From contig OZ037766.1 in the NCBI GenBank assembly GCA_964035545.1, positions 30,675,274 to 30,739,273 on the forward strand: a DNA stretch of 64,000 bases, given 5' to 3'. The notes below the pieces were generated by a model, which was not told where the DNA came from, searched no databases, and saw only the letters and a list, made by a program, of their open reading frames with translations. A program made the translations under genes and the position numbers. Source of the DNA: Bugula neritina (Eukaryota > Bryozoa > Gymnolaemata > Cheilostomatida > Bugulidae). This document shows, piece after piece, positions 13,087-24,143 of this stretch (the stretch's first letter is position 1; each line of letters starts with the position of its first letter).

Positions 13087-13670
13087 ATGATGACGAATAT
13101 TACCGTCATAATAAATATGATAATATCATACAACTATACAACTTTCCTTGCGGTAATTATAAAACTATTTATCAAGATCAAGATGTATTGATAGTCCTAT
13201 TATTCTATGGCACTTGCATTTGCATTAACTTATGCTTACAGTAATAGTTATAGTTACTAAAGTGTTAAACTAAGTCTAATAGTTATAGTAATAATAATAG
13301 CAATCATCAATACTCATAGTGATAGTAAAACTAAGACCTAGTAATAGTTATTAGTTATAGTATTAAAAAAACCTCACCCAAGTTGATGATGAATATTACT
13401 GTCATAATAAATATGATAATATCATATAACTATACAATTTTCCCTTTTCCTGCGAAAATTATAAAATGATTTATAGAGATCAAGATGTATTGATAGTCCT
13501 ATTACTCTATGGCACTTGCATTTGCATTAACTTATGCTTACAGTAATAGTTATAGTTACTAAAGTGTTAAACTAAGTCTAATAGTCATAGTAATACTAAT
13601 AGCAATCATCAATACTCATAGTGATAGTAAAAGTTATTAGTTATAGTATTAAAAAAACCTCACCCAAGTT
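13087..13670. repeat. Head-to-tail tandem duplication of about 290 bp
   Basis: Copy 1 is about 13087-13384 and copy 2 about 13385-13670. Both run from GATGA(C/T)GAATATTAC(C/T)GTCAT to TTAAAAAAACCTCACCCAAG with only scattered differences, so the duplication is fairly recent. Non-coding. Confidence 0.88.
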
Positions 13671-13675
13671 TATAG

Positions 13676-13795
13676 TCACTATCCCTGTGAGAAACCCCTA
13701 ATGGAAAGAGCTTTTAAAGCAAGCTAATGAATTATTCAGATGAGGCACAGAAGCAATTATGACTGGATGCTTTTCCATACACCACCAATGACCAT
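13676..13795. mobile_element. Degenerate SINE-like fragment
   Basis: The stretch with ATTATGACTGGATGCTTTTC and CCACCAATGACC aligns by eye to AATAATGACTGAATGCCCTT and TCACCAATGGCC in the body of the SINE-like element at 47405-47585, in the same orientation relative to the + strand. The tRNA-like head is not recognisable here. Confidence 0.4.
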
Positions 13796-15239
13796 GACTT
13801 TCAGTCATTAGTTATTGTAATAGGTCTAGTAATATCCAACTTCATAGTTTTATTTATAGTGATATAATATCAAAATATAATACTAAGTCCAATAGCCTAC
13901 TATTACAAAATCCAATATCATTAGTTATACTAATAATAGTTATACTACTTATTTTTAATAATTTAGTTTTAATGAAAACTTCAAGTATAATAATAAAATT
14001 AAATGCAAAAACATTATGTTAATGCTATTGCTATTTTCACTACATTTTTATTTATTTTTACTAAATAGCTACAAACAGTAAATTTAAAACACAAGTATAA
14101 TTTTTACATTTAGTTTTACTTTTACTACTAAATTTAGTATTAGTGGATACTATTAATGTAGGTATTACTAATAGTAATAGTAATAATATTACTGCTATTA
14201 GCATGAGTAATTAGTACAAGTATTACTCTAACTCTAAGTATGCTCAATAACTAATAAATATTACTATAACTATTGGTATGAAATTGAATATGACATGAGT
14301 GCAAGTAATTTAGTTACTTTTATTTCTGTGTGCTGTAAGTATCAGTTGGTGTAAAACTGATACTCTGATGACTGATAGTGATACTAATACTCACAGTCTC
14401 TGTATGATGATGATAATTTTACTCATTAAGTTATACACTTATAGTTATATTTAAAGTTAAAATTATAGTGGTGATACTGATAGTGATATTATTACTATAT
14501 TGGTCATACGATACTGATAGCCAATGTCATCAGTTATGACTCATGAAGATGGTGAGTCACTGATGACTGGATTAGTGAATGTGAAACACTTACAAGTTAC
14601 ACTTATGACTTAGTCTTACAGTTGGTGTTACAGTCATACTCATATTGATATCCGTGATCATAGAGATACTCCTCATACTAAAAGAGTGAAACTCATACTG
14701 ATAGTGATACTCATACTGACACTCTGACTCAGTAGTTGAACTTAATCATAATGCCATGGCTAACTACAAGACCAAGTACATGTAAAAGTTTAGCTTGATA
14801 AAAAATTAATTATTTTATTAATAACTATAAGTATAACTATAAGGTAGAAGTTGAAATAAAAAACATTATTCTATTTTCTAGTGGTAAAATCCATGAATAA
14901 TTACGATGATGAATCTGAAAGTAAATCATGACTGTCACTATCAGTATCAGAATGAGAATGGTTATGGAACAACTTCGACTTGATGAACTTGAAGTTGAAT
15001 TACTGGATTTGAACGGTATGAACTATGAAGCACCGATTAGTTACTGTGAGAGTTTGCAAAAACTGCTACAGCTCATGCTAACGCTAGCAATTCTACTACA
15101 TTCTGATACAGCAATCAGCAATGTGAATAGGGAATAATTATATCAATATATGATAATGATCACAGTTGCGGATACTTATACCAGGGCTACAATGCAATGA
15201 CAAAGCTCAAATCTAACATAAATAAAGCTTATAATCCTC

Positions 15240-15540
15240 ACTCGCATGTCGGTGCATTAATAGGAAGAGGTATAAAAGCGTTTCGTTTGACGTACAATAA
15301 ATGGTTTCTAGGGGTTTTTCATCGGATTGTGGAATGTATTATCCGCGGTATATTGGTAATATCATAGTAAGCCGTAAAATGTTTCATAACTCAACGAGCT
15401 CACGTGCGCGTTCGAGGCTTGACACAGAGGATCCCACCTTAGCGCGTAATGACGTAAACATTTGCGACAACTTAGCTATAGTCCTTCACGTAGTATAAGC
15501 GACTGAGTATTATACCCGCTCAGCTAGAAAGCCCCAAGGC
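15240..15540. promoter_or_regulatory. CpG-richer promoter-like pocket
   Basis: This is a sharp local rise in CpG within a gene-free AT-rich tract. It contains a TATA-like GTATAAAAG (near 15272, + strand), an E-box CACGTG (near 15401) and a CRE-like TGACGTAA (near 15449). A 65-residue ORF (15301-15498) spans it but resembles nothing I recognise. It could be an unannotated transcription start or an enhancer. Confidence 0.35.
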
Positions 15541-15643
15541 AATGTATCAAACCAAAGTCAGCTACAGCATTTTGCATTAAGAATTAATCTATAAGCAGCT
15601 CCGAGCTGGAGGTGATTGAGTGCAATAGTTTGAACACTAATCT

Positions 15644-15712
15644 CATGGTTTTAAACCATTGAACTATAACTATATATATTTTATAGTTGCAGTTCAGTGG
15701 CTTAAACCACTG
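15644..15712. repeat. Imperfect hairpin element, copy 1
   Basis: Left arm TGGTTTTAAACCATTGAACT pairs imperfectly with the reverse complement of the right arm AGTTCAGTGGCTTAAACCAC around a TATATA-rich loop. A related hairpin with the same ACCATTGAACTATAA core lies at 57622-57670. This is compatible with a tiny MITE-like or foldback element. Confidence 0.55.
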
Positions 15713-15770
15713 GACTAGCAATAACATCTCTTTATCTTTATTGGTTCAAACTTCCAACTCATACCCCAAC
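15698..15770 (+). mobile_element. Possible tRNA-derived SINE head
   Basis: A-box-like TGGCTTAAACCACTGG is followed about 45 bases later by B-box-like GGTTCAAACTTCC, the spacing of a pol III internal promoter. It overlaps the right arm of the hairpin. No clear tail or target-site duplication seen. Confidence 0.25.
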
Positions 15771-15799
15771 TCCAAAATTGAGAACTTTAAACTACTGCA

Positions 15800-18210
15800 C
15801 TTTTTCACCCCCAACCCGGAGTGGCTCATAGGATAAGTCCTGCATCAAACTGTTACAATGTCAAAATAATATTATCAAGATCCTCAATAAAACTTTTCCA
15901 CCACACTGATCAAATATATATATAGATTGGTAGAAAGAATTCAGGTCCAAATGAACAGCAGATGTCAATTAAAATATATTATTTTCATGTTGAAACTGTT
16001 ATATTGAATATAAAGTGAGGTGGACAGGAACAATGATGCTTCATCTAGTAACTCACATATAAGCAGAGTTTAGTTAATTATATCACACATACAGTAACTA
16101 TTTTAACTGTTAAAGGTGACATGCCTTGCCAGCTTTTTTATTTTGAAGACAAAACATTGATCAATTGTTATGCTTAATTATGCTATTCACAATTTTTCTA
16201 GCTGATTTGCTCATCATTTGTTAAACATCGTAGGCATCCAGGTTATTTTGATAAAATCAATTACTGTTAATTAAAAGATCATACTTTTTTAGTTGCATTC
16301 ACAAAATATATACAAAAAATCTCAACTCAATATACCAGAAAAAATGAATTAAAATATATGTGTTAATAGCACTGAGATTGACGTGACCGTGGCGCATGAA
16401 AAATCTGAAAGAAGAGTTGTCTTCTATTTTTCTATATTAATATATAGAGCTTGTCGTGAAAATGAAGATTTTTTAAAAAAAATATTGTGATCCTCTGGTA
16501 ACTTCCTGAATTTAGAAAATTAACTCATATATTTCTTTTCATGTGGACAACAGCTCACTTTTTTTTAAATTTATTTTGAAGCTCTTTTCGTAAAAAATAA
16601 TCAAAAGTAAAAAATCCAAAATTTTTACAAATTGGTTCGGGGCTTGACGTGAAAGGCATTTGGACGAAGATGTCAAGGTCACCATTAATAAATTTATTTT
16701 ATCACAATTCACAATACTGCACAGAAAGTTAATGAAGTGGGCTGAAAATTAGGTTGCTAGCATATTCATATTGATATGCATTATATTGATTGTTACAGTA
16801 TTATTTTTTAAATGTGTTTTGTTATCAGTTATGTTTAACTTCTTTATAGAGCTGCTGTTAGACTAAGACTAAGAGTAAGACATAATATTAGCAACAATGA
16901 ATGATTCAATGATAATATTAATAATTAATATCACTTTAATATTAAATTAAAATTATTATTAAATTGAAATTCACGGTGACGTATCACTATCACTATGAGT
17001 ATGAGTATCGTACAAATTAATTATGAGTATGAGTATTACTATGACATTAACTCAATCAGTGATTGACTATTAGTATTACTATGAATATGACTGTGCATAA
17101 CTCAATCACAATGAGAATATCAATATGAATATGGCTTCTAATTCTTGTAACTTTTGACTATCACTATGATGATGCTGATAGTGATAATCACTGCCAGCCC
17201 AAGTCTCATACTCATAGTGATACTATTACTATTGTCTATTAGTATTAATAACTAGTATTACTATTAGTACAACTACTAGTACTGTACTAGTATTACTCAT
17301 AGTTCTGATAATGATGGAGATAATAGTTTTAAAAGTTCTACTTCTACTTTTATAGTAACTGTGAGCTAGATTGTATATGTTGAACTCTACTCATTTTTTA
17401 CTACTAATGCTAATACTAATAGTAATAGTAATACTAATAATAATTATAGTTGTTATAATGATAGTAATACTAATAGTAATAATAACTATTTCAATTTGAT
17501 AATTTATGTTTTACAACAGCATTATCGCTTATCAATTACATTGGTTCATAATATGATTATTTTAATTTTGCTTTGTGTGTTTTTTCATGTTGTAAATTTA
17601 AGTTCGTATGGTTATTTAATGAACTAGAGAACTAGCCAAATGTTATGTACCGATTGCAATAATTTACTATAAACTCAGTGAAATTTAAAACCTAATTGAT
17701 ATTACTATGACATTGATTGTACAGAGGTAGCTAAAATATACATTAAATTACCAATAATTTTAACTCGCCAATACACTATGAGTAGAACAGTCAAATGCAA
17801 TGATAGAAAATTAATTAGTCATAGCAGCCCGTTGCTTGAGGAACATTGAGCTACAGGTCTAAAATGATTTAGTTTTGTGATCCCTTATATAACAAAATAA
17901 TTTTTTTTAAACTGGTTTAATACTTTTATTATAAACACGCTTATCAAAGTAACATGTTTTTGATGTATATTCTATTAAAAAAGCAATCACATCAGGTTTT
18001 CAATTTGTATGTTGTACAAAGTTTATTATGGTGACAAGTTACTAAATTATATGGTTCAGCTTTGTAAAGTAAAGCTGATAAAATAAATACAATTATGTGA
18101 TTGTTTTACTGCTATATATTAAATTTAAATGAGTTGAATAATATCCTAGTGCATTGAATTAGATATTTTTTTTAGCTTTGGTACACCTGTTTGTTATAGG
18201 CTAACATTCC
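15800..18210. other. Gene-free AT-rich stretch
   Basis: No coding signal seen. The part from about 16.86 to 17.48 kb is cryptic simple sequence of ACT/AGT/AAT words. Confidence 0.5.
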
Positions 18211-18218
18211 ACCAATAG

Positions 18219-18461
18219 AAGAATGGTGCAAGTAGAAGAAATTTCAGGTGCAGAAAGCTAAGGAGCAGTCAGAATGCTGCCAGAGTTGTGAAGAGGCACT
18301 TGAAAAAGCTGAATTTCAATAATGACATGAAATTCGTAACAGATCACCCTGGTGTAATTGAACTGACATGGCCAGCAGAGTTCTCGAAGTCACATACAAC
18401 AGCTATTTACATCATCATGGTTAGCTTAAATGTAATTCCTATATCAGTCTCTAATATATAG
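18219..18461 (+). pseudogene. Unresolved coding-like fragment (80 codons, no start)
   Basis: A stop-free frame with balanced, protein-like composition (for example NAARVVKRHLKKLNF and VTDHPGVIELTWPAEF) stands out from the surrounding AT-rich DNA. It has no ATG near its start and no partner exon that I could join. I do not recognise the family. It may be an exon of an unrecognised gene or a piece of a decayed transposon or processed copy. Confidence 0.3.
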
Positions 18462-18469
18462 TTTGATAT

Positions 18470-21400
18470 CTGCTGTAAATTCGCTTAAGGAGCATACACA
18501 TAACCAAAACTGAGTTACACTATAGTATTTGTTCTTGAATATATTTACCAAGATAAGTAGATTTGCTAATTCATTAACAGTAAAATTATAATGATACAAC
18601 AATTTTTCTTTTAGATGATTCAATCAATAACACAAGACACTACAACATGGTTTTGCAGTTATAGAGTATTAATTTTCTGGCTCTTTCCAAATCTTCATAG
18701 AAGGCAAAGAAAACCACCGTCAGCTTGCCTTTATAACTGAGTGCACGCGTCTTCCACCTACAGATGATGGTTAACAATTTGCTGGTGTGGAACTTTCTAA
18801 TTTTGTTTACAATGAAGATAGATTATAGGACATTATTCTTTATGTAAAGATTGTCAAGTTTTGTTATAATTAAGAACAGTTTTAGTTTCAATAAATCAGT
18901 TCAACATTATGGACATCATTGCACAAACATTTTAATCTTTACTATCTACAAAGGTATCTGATGGACTACTTAAAAATACAAAACTATGCTCCAGATACAC
19001 AATGCACTGACCAGCAAAGTTAAAATGAGTTGGAGATGTAAAACATAATATCTTGTTCAAGGCTTTTCCCTGCTGTTGGAACCTTCTACTTCAGAACACT
19101 GAATTGAACAAACATATGTAGATATATGAAACTTTGCAAAAAATAATAATGTGAAATTAGTTGCTAAGTATCACATTGCTAATAAATACAGCATTGTGTA
19201 ATGTTTTATTTAATTTTTTTTTGAGCCATTGGATCTATAGGCCCGCATAGTATTTACTATATTATAACTAATAAATTGCAGACACATTATGTCAGACCAG
19301 CTTCCATTTAAATAGAATAGTGTAGGCTATCAAATTTGTAGAAGTAAAAAACCGCATTCATATTTAGTAAAATACTTGCCTTTTTTTTCATGATGCCTCT
19401 ACTGCTAAAAAGAGAAGTTTTTATCAATACAGCTCCATCAATCTGTATCCTGATGAAGCTAGTAGTTTAGGAACATTTGTGGGGGGGGGGAGTGTAGGCT
19501 GAGCTGCAGTATAGGAAAAACCCCAACATATGTAATCTATTCAGCACATTATATGTATATTTATTCAAAAAAGGATTTAGAAAATGCTTTATGAAGAGAT
19601 GAACAAAGTAAAAATTAATGCTGGTGAAAGTAATATTATTACACCCATTAGAATTACTAGCAGCTATAGCATTAACATTATGTATTTTCATAAAAATGTG
19701 TCTAATTTATGCTACAAAGTTATTACTGCCAAAGGTTACAAAATTTACCAGTCACATTCATGCAGCTGGCGGAGAATAACTAACTTTCACTTGCAATAAA
19801 TATTATATAATATATTGATAATTATTGGAATCATAATTATATTTATTGTTATGATCATTATGATTATAATTATTTAATATTATCTTTATGTTTGTATTTA
19901 AAGTTGTTCCTTAAATTAAAAGTTGTTTAAGTTTTATAAATTTATTATAATTATATTTCTGTATAAGTATTAGTATAATTAAATTATTATAATTTATATT
20001 TTATTATTTATATTTATTTCACTTTTTATTTCAAGACCAGCAGTTCAAATTGAAATTAATACTTGTGTCGTTTGCTTTATATTATAACTTACAAGTATAA
20101 CTATTAACATAATAATATTACATTTGCTATTAGTATTACTATGAATATAAATATTTATATTAATATAGCTATCGGTATAACTTATAGTTATAGTTATACT
20201 TATAGTTATAACTAATATAACTATAAGTATAAGTATTAGTTTCGAAACTGATCCTGCTCCGTAACATTAACATACTGATACTGTCATATGATTATCATTA
20301 TGACTAATAATAGTATTAATAAATATAACCATTGAATATTATTAATAATAGTTCACCAATAGGCGATAGTCATAGACTTAGAGTGAGAGTCAATGTCATA
20401 GAAATAGAGTTAGACTAGTGACACTCATACTGATACTGATACTCATACTGTGATTCACTTTCAGTTACAAATTTCAAAACTTGGTTTTACGTAGACAACT
20501 ACTAACCTATAATTCATCACAAAACGGTTGAAAATCATCATTTACTGCATATTTAAGAGTAATTTTCTGGTAGTGTGGTCGACATGATAATTGAAATTAA
20601 AATAGGGAAAATAATTATTTTGTGATTTACAGCAAGTTACAAACTAGCGAAATGAAATAGTCCATTTGAAAACAGTTAAATTAGTTACCTTTCTTGATGT
20701 TGCGTAGCTAACGTTAGTTATTAGTAGCCGCCCGAAGAGTAACATTCATGTGATTTGAGCTACGAATAACGAGAATCTGCGACAAACCCGCTTCTTAATA
20801 ACTTTACGCGATATAAACTCACGCTACAATTGGGCTATTTTGCCATCCCCACGTCACGGAGGGCACGCTCGCGGGCAAGTCTGGGCAAGTCTAAGACACC
20901 TAATATGACCACTTTTACTTACATTTTTGTAGTGTTTTCGTATAAGAAATTGGGTAAAATGCTGATAAAACAGTTGAAAAGCATGCAAACTTTTGCTCAA
21001 ATGTAATAAATAACCTGGAAGCTTACCGCCTTTAAAGGTTTTGCTATAAAAATATTATTTTCATAATCATCTTTATTGACAATATCTGTAAAGACACTGG
21101 CTACATTTACATATCATGATCTTCACCAAAATATTTTAAACATAAGATGCAAATAATATGCAAATATTGTTATAGTAAATAAGACCATTAAAATTATGAA
21201 TAAACATAAAATTTTTATCATAATTTTAAAAAACCGTCAACCTTATTGAAAGTTGTCTTCCTTTGTAAGACTGTCGAACCAATCGACATAACCGGGTGTG
21301 AAGTTGTCTTCTCAATATAACTATAATTAGAAAAGTGAATACTAGCTGGGTTATTTTTATAAACCAATAGAACTTCTGTAATGAAGCGCAGCGCCCTCAA

Positions 21401-24143
21401 CCGGAAACCTGATTCTTTTTTTAACATGAAGGTTAGATCAGTGTGAAATGATGATTCAAAACCGGACAATCATTCCTCTTGTGTAGTTTTTTCAGTCATC
21501 TAGTATATTAGCAATTTGTTTAAGCTTGTTATATTAAATTACAAGTTTAAAAACACATAACAATAATTTATTCGGTAAGCAAAATACTTTTAAGTTATGA
21601 TCATTGACATTGGTAATTACACTTACAGTTTGCATTTACTAATTACTTTCACTTTGAGTTTGAAATTTAACTTGAACAGAATAACACCAAGTTAGTGACT
21701 GAGGCTGTAACGCAACGGACAAAACAGACAGTGACACAGTTGAGCTTGACGTTGTCGAGTGACACTTGCACTGATTTTGAGCATGAAAGTCAAAGCGAAT
21801 GCGAGTCTCACAGTCAGCCTGACGGCGAGTGCATTTTCATGCTCACTTGTAGTTGTTGATGTTCATCGTGATCATCATCACGTTCAATATTCAGTTTTAT
21901 CATTCATACATCATTGTGATTGAATTTGATGTTTTTGACTTCAAGTTCATGTTGAGCCTTGAAGTTGATTCTGGCTCCTGTGATTAATGAGTGAGAATCA
22001 GAGTGACGTGAGCAGATACTCATACTTATACTATCAGTGTCATACTCACTTGATAGTGGTACTGGTAGTAGTATTAAATTTTATGATTATCACCATTATT
22101 ATTGGTAATATAATATTGATAATATTAATCACTACTAATTTTTAAACTTTATACCAACTAATTCAATATTTTTATTAATCAAGCTCAACATTTTGATTTT
22201 GTTTATGCTTCGCATCGTCAACCATCATTGCTATTACAGTTATTACTACTAGGCTTCCATTGTGGACTAGTATTGCTGGTAAAAGTACTAGTATTACTCT
22301 AATAGTAGTACAATCAGCTACAATAGTAATATATTAAATTTAATATTGTAGTTATTTTATCAATTTTATATAACTCACCTATAAGAATTAGAACACTCTG
22401 GTTACAACTACAGGTGAAAAGACACATTAGTGCCTCTTGTGTTGCTTTTTGTTTGGGTTTGTCATATGTCTAAATAAATCTATTCTAGCTAAGTTGAGTT
22501 TAAGTTTTTAATTGTAATGTAAAGAGTTTTAGCTCGTAGCTAAGCTGAGTTTATGTTATGAGATATCTCATTGTGTAATGATTCGAGTGAGAAAATTAAT
22601 GTTAAAAGCCTGTGGGGATGCAGAAATAAATCTAGGTTCTCCTCTTTTGGCTGTGTTGATTTACTGACTTGAATGTAGTAGTTTGATATTTTATTAACAT
22701 TAGTTTAGATATAAGTATAGGTTATACCTATATCGCATATGTGTATTCATTATCTCATGAACTATATTTGTAGTAAATCAAAATATAATAATTTATAGAA
22801 AATAGTATTACAATTATTTATCATTATGCTAATGCTAACTAAATAAATTTAGAGTACTTCTAGCACTTATACTCTTGGTGATGCTAAAACTAACTGTGAT
22901 ATTAATGATAAGAGTAAAAGTGATTTTAAAAGTAATGCCTATACTGTAAAACTAAATGATTTAACCAGTTATAATAATGAATACAATAACAATAGATTAG
23001 TTGTAATACCTAATACTAATAGTATTGGTAATGCTGAAAGTCTTGCTAATACTAATAATGGCACAATTAATATTAACTCAGTAATTAATTAGCTTACAGT
23101 TATTATGCTTAAAGTTAATTTTAAACTAAGCTTAAAGATGTTGTACAAATAAATTTATTACTAATACTTATAGAGTAATATTGAAATTTAACCTTACATT
23201 TATAGTCATTCTCAATGTTATCTCATAGCCATATTGATTATGATAGTTTTACATGTGCAGTGATGAAGACATTTATTCCAAGTTCATATACCCATAGTGA
23301 TATTTGAATAATACTCAAGTTTGCCTCATATATTAGTTTTTATGTAGTCTAGTTCATTTGAACTTCAAATTCTATTATAAGAGCGTTGAATGATTTTATT
23401 TTCAGTTGCACTCTATATAATCAACTTCCAATAACTAGACCTGTCTAAAGCTTATCTCTTTAATTCAGTAGTTTATGTTAATCAGCTATTACATAACCAG
23501 TTTGATGATATGGTAGGCAGTAAGTATAGTCTCGTGTATATTACCGCCAACAGTGGCCTACAGTTACCTATATCTGCAGTTATGCTGGCGTTACCTTTTG
23601 ACTTGATAATCAACTGTGCATGTGCGAATGTTATGTTTATGATTTTAATTTTTGGTTTAGTGAGAAAAGTAAATACTTCTCAGCTCTATCTACAATAATT
23701 TAATCGTAAACCTGGTGAACTACAAGCAATTTTATTTTATCTGTGAATTATATAATTTTGATGAATTTATTATTAGTTATGACTTGGCTTTGAAGTTTCG
23801 CAACACAAGCCAGGACGATATGGAATTATATTAATTCTCAACAATAAGTTAGGATTTTACTAATGGTTCGATATGCTGTATTATAGAATATCGAATAAAC
23901 TAAAACCAAAACATGTCTTAACACATCTGTTACTAACCCAACCAAAAGTTATTTAGGATAAATTTTTCACTATGTTATTTAAAAAGGTTAACTTCAACTT
24001 TATTTTAGCTTCTATATGACCATATGCTATACTGAAAATGAGATTTATCCTCAACTGTAGAGTTGACATTAGCATGTTAGACATTGTGTACTTGTAATTC
24101 AGTAGATTCCACAGCAGGGACACATTTGTATAGAGCAGCCAGC
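18470..24143. other. Gene-poor AT-rich region upstream of the Rho GTPase
   Basis: No supported exon apart from the candidate 5' region at 20689-20890. An 83-residue minus-strand ORF at 21218-21469 is unrecognised. Cryptic simple sequence occurs at about 20080-20460, 22010-22330 and 22860-23110. A 10-base poly-G run is at 19481-19490. Confidence 0.45.
20689..20890 (-). promoter_or_regulatory. CpG-richer pocket, candidate promoter and 5' UTR exon of the nuclear receptor
   Basis: A local CpG-rich patch with a CRE-like CACGTCACGG. On the minus strand it ends in a plausible donor, AAAG followed by GTAACT (exon edge 20689). The nuclear receptor needs a non-coding exon upstream of its 9533 acceptor, and this could be it, with an intron of about 11 kb. 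No transcript evidence is available. Confidence 0.3.

Larger units (their letters stand above)
12620..14730. repeat. Cryptic simple-sequence zone (ACT/AGT/AAT words)
   Basis: Long runs of three-base-periodic words built from ACT, AGT, AAT, GAT and CAT, on both strands, without a fixed unit. The same texture returns at several other places in the window. Confidence 0.6.
9534..15239. other. Gene-poor AT-rich region upstream of the nuclear receptor
   Basis: No exon with domain similarity or convincing splice context was seen on either strand. Much of it is probably the first intron or upstream region of the minus-strand receptor gene. From about 12.6 to 14.7 kb the sequence is dominated by words such as ATAGTAATA, GATAGTGATACT and ACTCATACTGATA. 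A weak tRNA-like head (A-box-like near 10424, B-box-like GGTTGATTCAA near 10457) may be a worn SINE. Confidence 0.45.
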
